From: JADLHS01 sp020848635
GTDB taxonomy: Bacteria; Verrucomicrobiota; Verrucomicrobiia; Limisphaerales; JADLHS01
Direction: 5' to 3'
Assembly (NCBI GenBank): GCA_037044975.1
Contig: JBAOIL010000037.1
Coordinates: forward strand, 62,001-126,000
DNA length: 64,000 bases
Below the pieces are notes generated by a model. The model saw only the letters and a list, made by a program, of their open reading frames with translations, was not told where the DNA came from and did no database searches. Position numbers and translations under genes: made by a program. Numbering within the stretch: position 1 is the stretch's first letter; every line of letters starts with the position of its first letter. Shown one piece after another: positions 16,638-27,616 of the stretch.

Positions 16638-17492
16638 ATGCGAAACAAAACCGTCGTCAAAGCTCATTCCTCAAATCAACAACCAGCGTTGCAAGGCGCT
16701 TTTACACTGATTGAACTCCTCGTGGTTATCGCCATTATTGCCATTCTGGCGGCCATGCTTCTGCCCGCTTTGAGCAAGGCCAAAACCAAGGCTCAAGGGA
16801 TTTCCTGCATGTCGAACAATAAGCAACTGACTTTGGCGTGGATCATGTACGCGGATGACAACCAGAATAAGCTGGCACCAAATCGGGACGGAGGCACGAA
16901 AGATTATACCCTGAGTTGGGTCCCAGGATGGTTGGACTTCAACCCCGGCAACACGGACAACACCAATGTGAATTTCCTTCTGAAAGCGGTGCTTGGCTCC
17001 TACACCAAGAGCGTTGGCATCTACAAATGTCCTGCGGACATCTACATGTGCCGGGAGGGTAACGCCACGCTGCCCCGGGTTCGGAGTGTCGGGATGAATG
17101 GATTTATCGAAGGCGGCGCCTATAGAGGCGAACACAAGTCAGGCGATGCGCACGGCGCCACGGGCTGGTGGGCGTACGACAAAATGAGCGACATTATCAA
17201 ACCCGCGCCGGCCAATCTGTGGGTATTTGTGGATGAACATCCCGACAGCATCAACGACGGCTGGACCATCATCAACGTGAACGACCCCAAGAATTGGGTT
17301 GATCTCCCGGCCAGCTACCACAATGGCGCCTGCGGTTTTGGTTTTGCCGACGGCCACGCGGAAATCAAGAAATGGCAAGACGCCAGCACGATTGTTCCGG
17401 TGAAAAAGGTTCAATACAATGGCTTTATCGCTGCCAGCGGAACCCGCGATACCTCTTGGATCATTGAGAGATCTTCAGCTAAGAGCCGGTAG
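16638..17492 (+). CDS. Type IV pilin-like protein with H-X9-DG C-terminus
   Basis: A 284 aa pseudopilin, counting from the ATG at 16638; the frame is open to 16593. Prepilin motif GAFTLIELLVVIAIIAILAA at about residues 25-44 with Glu at +5. The first ectodomain segment is CMSNNKQLTLAWIMYADDNQ. The C-terminal HNGACGFGFADG fits H-X9-DG. It is unlinked to other pilus assembly genes here and is flanked by polysaccharide-degrading genes, the usual setting for this expanded family. It is divergent from the DUF1080-LamG gene across about 190 bases. Confidence 0.88.
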   Translation: MRNKTVVKAHSSNQQPALQGAFTLIELLVVIAIIAILAAMLLPALSKAKTKAQGISCMSNNKQLTLAWIMYADDNQNKLAPNRDGGTKDYTLSWVPGWLDFNPGNTDNTNVNFLLKAVLGSYTKSVGIYKCPADIYMCREGNATLPRVRSVGMNGFIEGGAYRGEHKSGDAHGATGWWAYDKMSDIIKPAPANLWVFVDEHPDSINDGWTIINVNDPKNWVDLPASYHNGACGFGFADGHAEIKKWQDASTIVPVKKVQYNGFIAASGTRDTSWIIERSSAKSR

Positions 17493-17547
17493 CCTCCGCA
17501 GGACCTTGATCAAAAATTTACTGAAGTGCTCGCCATAGCTCCCGGCC

Positions 17548-19640
17548 TCAGGGTCCACTCTTCACGGTACGGCGGCGAAATTCATCTTGTTGCAGACCGA
17601 TCTGCTCGAAGGGGATCTTCTCAAAACCGGGTATCTCCGAGAAGGTGGCGGAGTCGTTGCGGAGCTGAAAATTCAATCGGTCGGCGTTGACGAAGCCCGG
17701 ATCGGTGTCGGTTACGAAACTGTCGGTTACGTCCCAGTTGCCAGTCTGCACAGCGCGGCACTTCACGATCAAGTTGGCGCGGGCGTGATTGCGGCGCGGC
17801 GCGCCGGCAAATTCCATGAAGCCTTTCAGTTCGGGATAGCGATCGGCGTACAGGCGGTCGGGTGATGTCCACGTCCTTGAGCAGCTTCTCCTGCCACAGC
17901 GGTTCGTTCAGGGTACTCCTTCCAGCGTTTGTCGTCCCACGGCGCGCTGCCAAGCGCGAGGGGACATTCAATGAAGACGCAGTTGCGCACCGTGTTGTCG
18001 TGCCCACCGTGCGAGAAGACGGCTCCAAAACCGCCGCCGGCAGCCCGATAGAAAATGTTGCCGAATACCGTCTGCCCGCCCGCACCATCATCGAAATACA
18101 CCGCACAACTGCCATGACTGCGCGTGCTGCCGATGTGATGCCAGTAATTGAAACGCAGCATCGAGCCGCGCTCGGACGGATTCCGCCCCATGTAAAAGGC
18201 GCCGCAATCGTCGGTCTCCATGCCCGTGTGATGGATTTCGTTGAACTCGATGAGATGGTCATTGCCCGCGAGCCCGATGGCCTGGTGGGGGCCATCGTGG
18301 AGCAGGTTGTGGGTAAGCCGCACGCCGACACCGGCGAGACGAACGTGGTAGGCGGCGGTCCGCTGGCGGCGCGAGACGTCATGGATGTGATTGTTCGCCG
18401 CTTCATGCCCGCTCGGCGTGAGGGTCTTGCGATCGCCCCCGCCGATCAGAAGGCCGGACATTCCGGTATCGAAGATGTCACAAGCCATCACGCGGTGTTG
18501 CGTGCCGCCTTCCACCACGACGCCATCCATGCCCGTATTGCGAACGCGACAGGCGAGGATGCTGTCGTTTTGCCCGCCCTTGATTTCAATCCCGTTCCCC
18601 GCACACGCCTCAATAGTAAGATCGCGCAGGGTGACAAACGATGCGTTGCGCAGTGCGATAACCGGCTGCGTCAGGGTGGACAACACCACGCGCGCGCCGC
18701 GCAGGGACGCGGGCGGCCAGAAAAACAGCCCACCCGAGTCGTGGTCCACAAAGTATTCGCCCGGTTGGTCCAACTCCTCGATCAGGTTCACCGCGACGAA
18801 TCGGCGCGCGCCCGGATTGCCGCTTCCCAGTCCGTAAACATGCGGCTTCGCAAGCGTGATGCGGTGATCGTTGGTGTCAACGTTCTGCACCCGGATCGTT
18901 TCGCTGCTCCAGTCGAAACACCAGTAACCCTGCAACCAGACGGCGGGCGCTTGCCGCCAGCGCGCCGGACGGTCGCCGTCGTAGGTGAAGGCGCCCAGCT
19001 TGTCCGAAGCGTGGTTGCGCCACGGCGCGGGGCCGCTTTCGATCACCTTCCTGACTTCGGCCCACCCCTCATTCGGCCAGCGCGCCAACGTCATGCGCTG
19101 GTCGTTGAAGAACAACTCGGGCACCAAAGCCGCGCCGCTGAATTGATCCGGGAAGGTGCCATAGTTGGTGATTCCCAGGGCCCGCAAATCCGCGCGCAGG
19201 ACATGCGGGCGGGCCGCCACCTCGAGCCGCTGGAGCATCTCCGGCGCGCTGACCGGTTGGAACGCCTTCGCGGGCAGCGGGCGGCCGCCCACCAATCTGA
19301 CTTCCTTCCCTTCAACCGCGCGATAAACCACCGGGCGGTTTGTTTCCCCGCCGTCGTCCGGGCCGAGTTCGAAAGTGGAGGCGAGCGCATACTCTCCGCC
19401 TTGAATCCAAACCGTCACTCCGTCCGCTGGCAACCCGCTGCTTTGCTTGAGCGAACGCACCGCTGCCCGCGCCCGCTCCAGAGAGGCAAACGGCGACGAT
19501 CGGGTGCCGCGATTGGAGTCCTTGCCTTTGAGGGCGACATGGAAATCAGTCGCATGAGCGGCGAACACGCCCGCGAGCAGGAAAACAAAAGGTAGAAGCT
19601 TCGGTTTCCAGCCGTGCGCGAGGACTCTCGGTGGTTGCAT
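17548..19640 (-). pseudogene. Right-handed parallel beta-helix protein (two frameshifts near the C-terminus)
   Basis: An exported polysaccharide lyase or hydrolase-like beta-helix protein of about 697 aa. The main frame (19640 to about 17925) has a signal peptide (FVFLLAGVFAAHA), the N-terminal entry motif HVALKGKDSNRGTRSSPFAS with SLERARAAV, and a catalytic-type helix region with NNHIHDVSRR, LTHNLLHDGPHQAIGLAGND and IEFNEIHHTGMETDDCGAFY. After WDDKRWKEYP the frame shifts at about 17915 (EPLWQEKLLKDVDITRPP) and again at about 17850 (YADRYPELKGFMEFAGAPRR to VKSGP). The three parts read as one protein, so two 1-base indels within 70 bases separate it from an intact gene. The substrate is unknown. 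Confidence 0.75.
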
Positions 19641-19807
19641 GCATCGGAGGTATACCCGGTTCAGAGCATAGCCTCAAGGGATTCGTCGCGCGTGACGCCG
19701 TGTGCCGCCTGATTTGCCAACTTGACAGCGCGCCCTTTTCAGATTTCCTGTGTCCTGACGCCGAAATTGTTTCTGTACAATAGTTCCGGCATAATTTAAC
19801 TCACTCT

Positions 19808-21045
19808 ATGTTTTTCAAACCACTCCGTTGGTTTTTGAAGGTCGGGCTGGCCCTGCTGATCGTGATCGGCGGAGCCGGCTGCGCGCGTACCCACTTTCAG
19901 TCAGACATTACTTCGACTGCCAAACCCTGGACGCGGCTGAATTTCAACAACGATCCCGATCGCTTTCAGTTCGTGGTGGTGAGCGACCGCACCGGAGGCG
20001 TGCGGCCCGGAGTGTTCGAGGAGGCGACCCGAAAGATCAACCTGCTGCAGCCGGAGTTTGTGATGAGCGTGGGCGATTTGATCACGGGCCATACCACCAA
20101 TCGCGCGCAGATGGATGTCGAATGGCAAGAGTTCAACGGGTTCGTGGATCAACTGGAAATGCCCTTCTTTTATGTGCCGGGCAACCACGACATCTCCAAC
20201 CCGGTCATGGCCGAGGAATGGGTCAAACGGTTTGGGCAGCCCTGGTATCATTTCGTTTATCGGGACGTGCTGTTCCTCTGTCTCGATACCGAGGACCCGC
20301 CGCCCACACACATCAGCCCGGCCCAGCAGGCTTACGTCGCCAGGACGCTGGCGGAAAACCCGAACGTGCGGTGGACGCTGGTGTTCATGCACAAACCGCT
20401 TTGGGACTACCCAGAAGACACCGGCTGGGCGAACATTGAAGCCCTGCTGGCCAAACGTCCCCATACGGTGCTCGCGGGACATCGGCACACCTACACCAAG
20501 TTTGAACGCAACAACACGAGCTACATCGTGCTCGGCACCACCGGCGCCGGCAGCAAACTGCGCGGACGAGCCTTCGGCGAGTTCGATCAGGTCGCCTGGG
20601 TGACGATGACCGACCAGGACCGCGAATCGCCAACCTGCTCCTCGACGGCATCTGGGACGAGAACATTCTGACCCAGCCGATGGTGCAGACCATGCGCTCG
20701 GCGCTGGCCGGCAAGGCGATCCGCTCGGAGCTGCTATTTGTCAAAGGAGAATTCCGCGGCGGCCCGACCTTTCCGGGGGCCACCGCCAAATTGGAAATCA
20801 GCAACGACGCGGATATTCCCATGAAATTTAGCGTGCGGTTCAATTCCACCGATCACGTCCACGCCAAACCAGCGGGAGTGGAGCTGGTATTACAGCCCAA
20901 AGCCACCGAGTCGATCAGTGTGCAGTTTCAAGTGGGCGAACCGGTCAAGGTCACGGAGCTGGCGCCGCTCACGGCGGACTGGACGATTGTTTATGAATTC
21001 CCCGGCGTGCCGCCTGCGGAGATCAAGGGCCGGTATCAATGGTAG
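19808..21045 (+). CDS. Calcineurin-like metallophosphoesterase, exported (one frameshift as sequenced)
   Basis: The N-terminal hydrophobic segment with a cysteine (VGLALLIVIGGAGC) suggests a lipoprotein signal, though the lipobox is imperfect. Metal-binding motifs are VVSDRTGGV, MSVGDLITGHT, VPGNHDIS and the late AGHRHTYTKFE, in the standard D-x-[H/R], GD, GNHD and GH-x-H order. The frame is open to 20671, but after TMTDQDRE it departs from the family. RIANLLLDGIWDENILTQPM and the C-terminal beta-domain (ADIPMKFSVRFNSTDHVHAK to EIKGRYQW) continue in another frame to 21045. A single indel near 20618-20630 explains it; the repaired length is about 412 aa. The substrate is unknown. Confidence 0.78.
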
Positions 21046-21256
21046 CGAGACGGAGCGCAGGCTTCAGGACAAGCCAACCCATGCGCGCATGGCGACGGCG
21101 CCCGGAACGCCGGCTTTGTCCAGCCGCGACCCCTGCGGCAGCCTTCCTCCGTCACGTTGTTCATTGTGGGTCGTAAAATCTCCTGACGATTGTTACAGAC
21201 GGCAAAGAATTTTCTGCTAGGCTGGTGGCTTCTTAGGATACGAATCGAAATATTTT

Positions 21257-21691
21257 ATGCGTCACCAAAAATTCACTCCACGGGCGGATTACCGGCTCGC
21301 AGAAGCCCAGCGCACCCAGGCCTCGGTCAGCCTCGCGGAGAAGTTTCAAGAATTGAAGTCCCTGACGGTGGAGTTTGGGCACTTCAGCCCGGAGGGCGTC
21401 ACCCGGAATAGCCAGATTAAATACACGGTCAACCCCGAATTCGCCAAGTCCGTGTTCCGGCTGGATTGTCCCAACAGCGAATGCATTGGCGGGGATTATG
21501 ATTTAAGCGAGGCGCTGGCCCAAACCGTGGCGGCGCGGGAGAGCACCGCTTCCGGCGAAATGTGCTGTCAGGGCTGGCTGAGCAAGACCACAATTGATCG
21601 AGTCCGTTGCCACAATATCCTGCGCTACAAGCTCAGCCTGGAGTACGGCGTGCGCGCGGCCAAAGCGCCGGGCGAATTGCAGGCCGCCTGA
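21257..21691 (+). CDS. Hypothetical protein with conserved-looking cysteine pairs
   Basis: A 144 aa soluble protein I cannot name. The N-terminal half is basic and probably helical (SLAEKFQELKSLTVEF). The centre and C-terminus carry DCPNSECIGGDYDLSEAL, GEMCCQGW and VRCHNILRYKLSLEY. The spacing Cys-x4-Cys, Cys-Cys and Cys-His could bind zinc. There is no signal peptide. It stands alone between the metallophosphoesterase and a converging glycoside hydrolase. Codon usage resembles its neighbours, and I believe it is a real gene. Confidence 0.55.
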   Translation: MRHQKFTPRADYRLAEAQRTQASVSLAEKFQELKSLTVEFGHFSPEGVTRNSQIKYTVNPEFAKSVFRLDCPNSECIGGDYDLSEALAQTVAARESTASGEMCCQGWLSKTTIDRVRCHNILRYKLSLEYGVRAAKAPGELQAA

Positions 21692-22128
21692 CGCCGGCAG
21701 CCGCCGCGAGAAGGGCGCTTCGCCGCCAACCTTTTTGGCGACGCCATGAATCGGGGCAACCTGCCGGATTCATCTTTCGCCCACGATTACCGTCCACATC
21801 AGAAAACGGCCCGGGACGCCGGGGAACAAGCACACCTGCAGCTTGACGAACCCCACCTCGGCAACTTCGACACCCTGCGGCGCGGGAAATCAAGGCGCCA
21901 GCTTCCGAACCGACAGAACCTCCACGCCAGACCATCCTGACCTTGGTAAATGGGAGTAGGTCTTTGCTCCAGCACTGGCGCGAAGCCTGTTTAGAAAGAG
22001 TTTCAAACCCGAGTAGCCGGCGCCGGACGTACATAACGCCGCTCACGGCGCAGTCAAGCTCCGTCAAGCCAATCACGCAGCACGGCGACAAGAGCAACTT
22101 GGAAAACTGCCAACTTGTTCTCCGATCC
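21692..22128. other. Gene-free stretch between convergent genes
   Basis: No convincing coding sequence in any frame. Short open frames here are extensions or antisense shadows of the glycoside hydrolase gene that ends at 22129. I see no repeat, hairpin or RNA gene that I can name. Confidence 0.5.
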
Positions 22129-24233
22129 TCATGGTTGGCGGTAGAGTTTGCCACCGACCTCGCGGCTGGCAGCGATGGTTTCATGGTAGGGCGTGTCGGC
22201 AATGTCGAGGAAACCGATCTGGTAATTCTCCTCGTCGTAAACGCGCCCCGTGGTCGGCTCGTCCATCCACTGGAACCAGTGCGTGCCCACGAACTGCGGA
22301 TGCTTCAGCGCGCCGAGCACGTAGTCCTTGTACGCCTGGGCACGGGCAACCTGGTTCTCGACGGGCACGAGTCCGGTATGAAACAGGCCGCGATCCAGGG
22401 CGCCGAAGTGAAATTCGCCGATGATCAACGGCTTGTCGCTACTTGGATTTTTGAACTCGGCAATGCTGCGCTGGTAAAGGTTGTAGCTGATCACGTCGCA
22501 ATACTTGCCGGCCGCCCGGTCGGCCAGATCGTTCACCCAGGCAAACCGGCAACCGAGGTAGAGTTGGTTCGGCGCTACGGCCTTGATCGCGTCGCGCACG
22601 GTGCGGAAATAGGTTTCCGCCGACTTCGTGTAAAAGGCGGTCAGGTCCGCCCGCGCCCTGCCCGGATCCGGCGCCGCGCGGCTGGCGAGCAACGCATCCC
22701 AGGAGACGTGGTCCGTGCCCCAAGCCGCATTCAGTTTCGCGATACCGCCATACTTCGCTTTGAGGTCGGCGAGCATCTGGAGCTTCGCGGCTTGATCCGC
22801 GGGCGACTTGAGCGCGCCGAGCGCCAACGAAGTTTCATCGCCCCAGGACATTTCGTTGTCGGAAAAATAGCCAATGCACCACGGATCGTTGGCGGTGCCG
22901 CCCCGTTTGTCCTGCATCGCGCGATGTACGCTGTTGGAGAAACTAGGATCGAACACATCCGGAAACTTGCCCCAGTAACCCTCGCTCCCTTCGATCATCC
23001 GGGCGCCGTGCGAGCCCAGATTGTCGGTATAGGGCGTACGGCGCATAAGGAACACCGCCGAGTCCGACCAGTTGGCAATGGTATTGAGGCCCCAACTGCG
23101 CAGACGCTGGTGGATCGTCGCGGCATACGCCGGCTTCCAGTCTGGACCGTATTTGCGCTTCAGGTTGGCGGCGGCGAAAGCGAAGCACTGCGGCGAACGC
23201 CCGGCGTAATAGCCCTTGAGCGCGAACCCACGGCCAAGGAACTCCGCAAACTCGGCCTGCCCGCCTGGAGAATCTCTCCAGCCAGTCCGCTGCGTTCCTC
23301 GATGGGCGTGGTGTCAATCATCCGCACACAATCAATGCCATGGGAGAAGAACAGGTGGCCGTCGGGATCAACCAGCCACCACTTGCCACGGTGCTTCTCG
23401 GTGCGGAAAAACCCAGTCGCAGGAAGCTGCGGTCCTCCGGCCCAACCACCATACCGATCCCAATCCTTCGGACCGGGCTGGGCGGCGAGTTCCTTGGCCT
23501 CGACCGCCCTTTGCTGTTGCAGTGACGCCAGCGAATGAGTCTTTCCGGGCCAGTCCTTGTGCTTGTATTGGCCAAAGGTGTCGATGAACGGAAAGAATGG
23601 CTCCGCATCGGTGACCCACGCGGTCGGTGACGTAAAGTCACCGGTGGCACGGACGTCGTCCACCTCGAAAACGCAGTCCTCTTTTGGCTGGCTCACGAAC
23701 AGGAGAATTTGCGTTAAGTTCGTGGGATTGATTGTGCCAGGACCGCCGGCAGCCACCGGGTAGCCCCGCAGGCCGAACAGCTTTCCGTCCCGCTTGTCAT
23801 CACTCGCCCGCCGCAGCAGGACCCGCAACGTGTCGCTCTGGCCCGGGTTGAGCGTGAGTGAACCGTTAACGCAATTCCGGGTTCCATCGGCGCCGGGATT
23901 GTCCACGCGGCAATTCAGGGTCGCCCGGTTGCCACCAGCATTTTTCACCTTCACCACTAATTCGGCAAACGGCGACAGATCCCAATGCCCGTCCGGCGCC
24001 GGGAGCGTGACACCGGGCCAGGGCTGATTCGTGCCGGTCGTGAGGTGCAACGCCTGGCCCGCGCCCGCTCTCACCGCCGTGACCGTCGCGTCGGTCACGG
24101 CAACCCGTCCGAAATCGGTCGCAACATTAAAGTCGTAGAGAGTTCGCTCGGCCGCGTAGGCGCCGGTGCCCCACACCAATCCCGGAAGCACGCATTGCAG
24201 GAGACGGAAAAATTGGCACACCGTCACGTTCAT
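22129..24233 (-). CDS. GH50-like (agarase-type) glycoside hydrolase (one frameshift as sequenced)
   Basis: An exported enzyme of about 700 aa starting at the ATG at 24233, with a signal peptide (LLQCVLPGLVWGTGAYAAE). An N-terminal beta-sandwich (residues ~30-220) precedes a TIM barrel that opens with GKWWLVDPDGHLFFSHGIDC. The catalytic-type motifs are IGYFSDNEMSWGDE (acid/base Glu) and KPLIIGEFHFGALDRG (nucleophile Glu), as in GH50 beta-agarases and relatives. The frame changes at about 23265 within GLAGEILQAG; AEFAEFLGRGFALKGYYAGR continues in the next frame. One base would restore it. Agarose itself is not implied; the GH50-like clade in PVC bacteria is poorly characterised. Confidence 0.72.
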
Positions 24234-24494
24234 TGCTGGCGAGTCTAGGTTGACTTGAAGGGGCGTCAAGCTCCGGGCTTGGCCGACGGCGCTTGGGTTG
24301 CTCGGACTTCAACGATGCCATCCATGGTAAAGCCCGGGCATTGAAAACCATTGGGCCAACGTAAAATTGTGAGCGCGCGGGTGACGAAAATTGCTTGCTT
24401 GCGAATCTGATTGGCCGCTCCTTTTTCTGCCCGGCGGCAGATTCGTTTTGACTTCGTTCGCTAATTATAGTCTGAATTGCTTCCAGTTACGCTT

Positions 24495-27400
24495 ATGAAA
24501 ACGCTTCAACCCTGGCTCCGGTTCGGTTTCCTCGCATTTCTAATGACCTCGCTGGTCGCCGTGTCCGCAGTGGATTCGGCGTCCGTCAAAAAGCTTTTCA
24601 AGAATCCACCGCGCGAATACAGCACCGGCCCACTCTGGGTTTGGAATGACATGCTAACCGACGAGCAGATCCGTTCCACGCTGCGCGATCTCGCAAAGCA
24701 GAAGGTGAAGCAAGTCTGGGTGCATCCGCGCCCCGGCTTGATGACACCGTATTTGAGCGATCAATGGTTTCATCTCTGGGATGTTGCCCTCGACGAGGCG
24801 AAGCGGCTCGACATGAACGTCTGGATCTACGACGAAAACTCGTATCCGTCCGGGTTCGCCGGCGGCTGGGTGCCGGAACTGATGCCGGAGTCGCGCGGTC
24901 GCGGCTTGAAGTGGACCGAGAGCAAATCCCCGCCGGCCTGGGAAACCAATCTGCTCGCGGTTTTTCTCCTCAAAGACGGTACGACGGAAAACATTACCGC
25001 CAAGGTAAGGAGCGGAGCAGCCCCCGGCGAAGGGCGCTACCTCACGGCGGCGGTGCAGCGCGCCGGCAATTCGCCTTGGAACGCCGATCGTTGCTATGTG
25101 GATCTGCTCTATCCCGGCGTGACGGAGAAATTCCTGGAGGTCACGCTCGAAGCGTATCGCAAGCATTTCGGCAATGAGTTCGGCAGACGCATTCCCGGCT
25201 CGTTCACCGATGAGCCGGAGTTGACGCCCGCCGGTGGTTGGCCTTGGACGGAGGATTTGCCGGCCCAGTTTCAGAAGCGCTGGGGTTACGACTTGATCGA
25301 AAGCCTGGCCAGCTTGAAAGCCGAAGTCGGCGACTGGAAACGCGTCCGCAACAATTACTTTCAAACTCTGCTCGACCTGTTCATCGAACGCTGGGGCAAG
25401 CCGTATTTCGATTACTGCGCCAGGAACAATCTCGAATTCACCGGCCACTATTGGGAACACGGGTGGCCGAGTTGTACCGGCGTCCCGGATAACATGGCGA
25501 TGTCCGCCTGGCAGCAACGGCCCGGCATTGACATCCTGATGAACCAATACCGGGAAGACACCCACGCCCAGTTTGGCAACGTGCGTTCCTGCCGCGAAAT
25601 CTCCAGCCTCGCCAACCAGTTCGGCCGCCGCACGCTGGTGGAAGTTTATGGCGCGGGCGGCTGGGACCTGCGCTTCGAGGACATGAAACGCATCGGCGAC
25701 TGGCTCGAAGTCCTCGGCGTCAACACGCTCAACCAGCACGTGGACTACATCACCATCCGCGGCGCGCGCAAACGCGACCACCCGCAGTCCTTCTCGTATC
25801 ACGAACCGTGGTGGGATGCTTATCACGTCTCGGCCGAATACCTCGCGCGGCTCTCCGCCGCCTTGACACAAGGGGAACAGGTCAACCGAATTCTGATTCT
25901 CGAACCCACCACCACCGCGTGGATGTATCAAGGCAACGAAGCCAAGCTGAAAGAGATCGGCGATTCGTTCTTCAAGCTGTTGATGGCCCTTGAAGCGGCG
26001 CAGATCGAATACGACCTCGGCTGCGAGGACGTCATCGCACGGCACGGCTCGGTGGAAGGGCGGCAGTTCCGCATCGGCCACCGCAACTACGACGTGGTGG
26101 TCCTGCCGCCACACACGGAGAATCTCGATTCGCGCATCGCCGATCTCGGGGAACAATTCCTCGGGGCGGGCGGCAAGGTCGTGTGCTTCGGCGACGCCCC
26201 TTCCCGGCTCAACGGCAGCGAGTCATCGCGCGTCGAAGCAGCCGTGAACGAACCCGGTTGGGTGTCGGCCAAAGTTGATGACGCCGTTTCGTTGTTGAGC
26301 GAATGGAATCGGCATAACGAATTCCAAATCCGCCGGGCGGCGGATGACCGCGGCATCCTTTTCCACATGCGCCGTCAACTCAAGGACGGCCAGTTATTGT
26401 TTCTCGTGAACACCAGCATCGAATCGCCCTCCGCAGGGATGATTGATTCCAACCTGCAGGGGATCGAACAATGGGATCCCTACACGGGCAAAGCCAAGCC
26501 CTATGCTTTCAATCGTTCCCAATCAGGTGTCACGGCCGGCTTCACCCTGCCACCTTCGGGCAGCTTGCTGCTCTTCTTGGCAAACAAGCCCGGCCAGTCA
26601 GCGCCACCGGCACCGCGCGAAGCCATCGTCGTGTTGCCAACGGTCGGGTCACCCATGGTCCGCCGCTTGGAGCCTAACGTCCTGACGCTCGACTATGTGG
26701 ACATCACGGCCGGCGGCGAGACGAAGACCAACTCGTATTTCTACCCGGCCGGCCAGTTTGCATTTCAGAAGAACGGGATGCCGCGTAATCCGTGGGACAG
26801 TGCCGTGCAGTTCAAGGATGAGCTGATCACGAAGCAGTTCGCGCCCGACAGCGGCTTTACCGCCAGTTACCGATTCTTCATCGCGAGCGCCGTGCCCAAA
26901 AACCTCGCCATCGTGATCGAGCGCCCGGACCTCTACACGATCACCTGCAACGGCCAATCCGTGAAGGCCCACCCCGACGACTGGTGGCTGGACAAGGCAT
27001 TCGGCAAGATCCCGCTCGCGGCCGTGGCGCGCACCGGCGAAAACGTTGTCACGATCAAGGCCTCGCCCTTTACGATTTACCACGAACTCGAACCCGCCTA
27101 TCTGCTCGGTGATTTCACGCTGCAGCCGGGCGAGCAGGGCTTCGCCGTCGCAGCGGATCAACCGCTCGCCCTGGGCAGTTGGAAGGATCAAGGGCATCCG
27201 TTTTACAGCGCGGGTGTCGCCTACCAACAACACTTCGACCTCGGAAAGCCGGACGGTAAATACGTCGTCGCCCTGCAGCGATGGCTCGGCAGCGTGGCGA
27301 AAGTGACCGTGAACGGCAAACACGCAGGCTATATTGACGCGCCGCCGTGGGAGTGCGACGTGACCAGGAAAATCAAACGCGGCGGAAACAACATTGAAGT

Positions 27401-27578
27401 TACTGTCATCGGCACGTTGAAGAACACCCTCGGTCCACACCACGGCAAACCAGCACTCGGCGCCGCCTGGCCCAGCGCGTTTCACGTCGGCCCGAATCCC
27501 GGCCCGCCGCCGGGCGAATCATACTCCACCGTGGGTTACGGCTTGTTTGAACCGTTCGAGCTGCGGCAAGTCCGTTGA
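24495..27578 (+). CDS. GH106-like alpha-L-rhamnosidase superfamily protein
   Basis: An intact exported protein of about 1027 aa from the ATG at 24495, with a signal peptide (FGFLAFLMTSLVAVSAVDS). The N-terminal barrel begins TGPLWVWNDMLTDEQIRSTL and contains YDENSYPSGFAGGW and the acidic motif SFTDEPELTPAGG near residue 240. GH106-type proteins show this arrangement. A long middle region is followed by beta-sandwich domains, and the C-terminus NIEVTVIGTLKNTLGPHHG is the typical end of the family. It probably releases terminal L-rhamnose, or a related deoxyhexose, from a polysaccharide outside the cytoplasm. Its stop overlaps the upstream sequence of the next gene, so the two are likely co-transcribed. 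Confidence 0.75.
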   Translation: MKTLQPWLRFGFLAFLMTSLVAVSAVDSASVKKLFKNPPREYSTGPLWVWNDMLTDEQIRSTLRDLAKQKVKQVWVHPRPGLMTPYLSDQWFHLWDVALDEAKRLDMNVWIYDENSYPSGFAGGWVPELMPESRGRGLKWTESKSPPAWETNLLAVFLLKDGTTENITAKVRSGAAPGEGRYLTAAVQRAGNSPWNADRCYVDLLYPGVTEKFLEVTLEAYRKHFGNEFGRRIPGSFTDEPELTPAGGWPWTEDLPAQFQKRWGYDLIESLASLKAEVGDWKRVRNNYFQTLLDLFIERWGKPYFDYCARNNLEFTGHYWEHGWPSCTGVPDNMAMSAWQQRPGIDILMNQYREDTHAQFGNVRSCREISSLANQFGRRTLVEVYGAGGWDLRFEDMKRIGDWLEVLGVNTLNQHVDYITIRGARKRDHPQSFSYHEPWWDAYHVSAEYLARLSAALTQGEQVNRILILEPTTTAWMYQGNEAKLKEIGDSFFKLLMALEAAQIEYDLGCEDVIARHGSVEGRQFRIGHRNYDVVVLPPHTENLDSRIADLGEQFLGAGGKVVCFGDAPSRLNGSESSRVEAAVNEPGWVSAKVDDAVSLLSEWNRHNEFQIRRAADDRGILFHMRRQLKDGQLLFLVNTSIESPSAGMIDSNLQGIEQWDPYTGKAKPYAFNRSQSGVTAGFTLPPSGSLLLFLANKPGQSAPPAPREAIVVLPTVGSPMVRRLEPNVLTLDYVDITAGGETKTNSYFYPAGQFAFQKNGMPRNPWDSAVQFKDELITKQFAPDSGFTASYRFFIASAVPKNLAIVIERPDLYTITCNGQSVKAHPDDWWLDKAFGKIPLAAVARTGENVVTIKASPFTIYHELEPAYLLGDFTLQPGEQGFAVAADQPLALGSWKDQGHPFYSAGVAYQQHFDLGKPDGKYVVALQRWLGSVAKVTVNGKHAGYIDAPPWECDVTRKIKRGGNNIEVTVIGTLKNTLGPHHGKPALGAAWPSAFHVGPNPGPPPGESYSTVGYGLFEPFELRQVR

Positions 27579-27616
27579 TCCGATCAGTCCGCTGGCTCCG
27601 CCGAATAATCGCGGAA

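Noticed and set aside
17862..19595. 577-codon plus-strand open frame opposite the beta-helix gene
   Set aside because: It is a shadow of the GC-rich minus-strand gene; it has no recognisable domain, and the minus-strand protein has a signal peptide and beta-helix motifs.
19722..19781. TTGACA and TACAAT as a promoter for the metallophosphoesterase
   Set aside because: The two hexamers are about 48 bases apart, far beyond promoter spacing; neither has a good partner.
21943..23538. 531-codon plus-strand open frame opposite the GH50-like gene
   Set aside because: Antisense shadow produced by codon bias; no signal peptide or domain.
24654..26156. 500-codon minus-strand open frame inside the GH106-like gene
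   Set aside because: Antisense shadow of an intact, well-recognised plus-strand gene.
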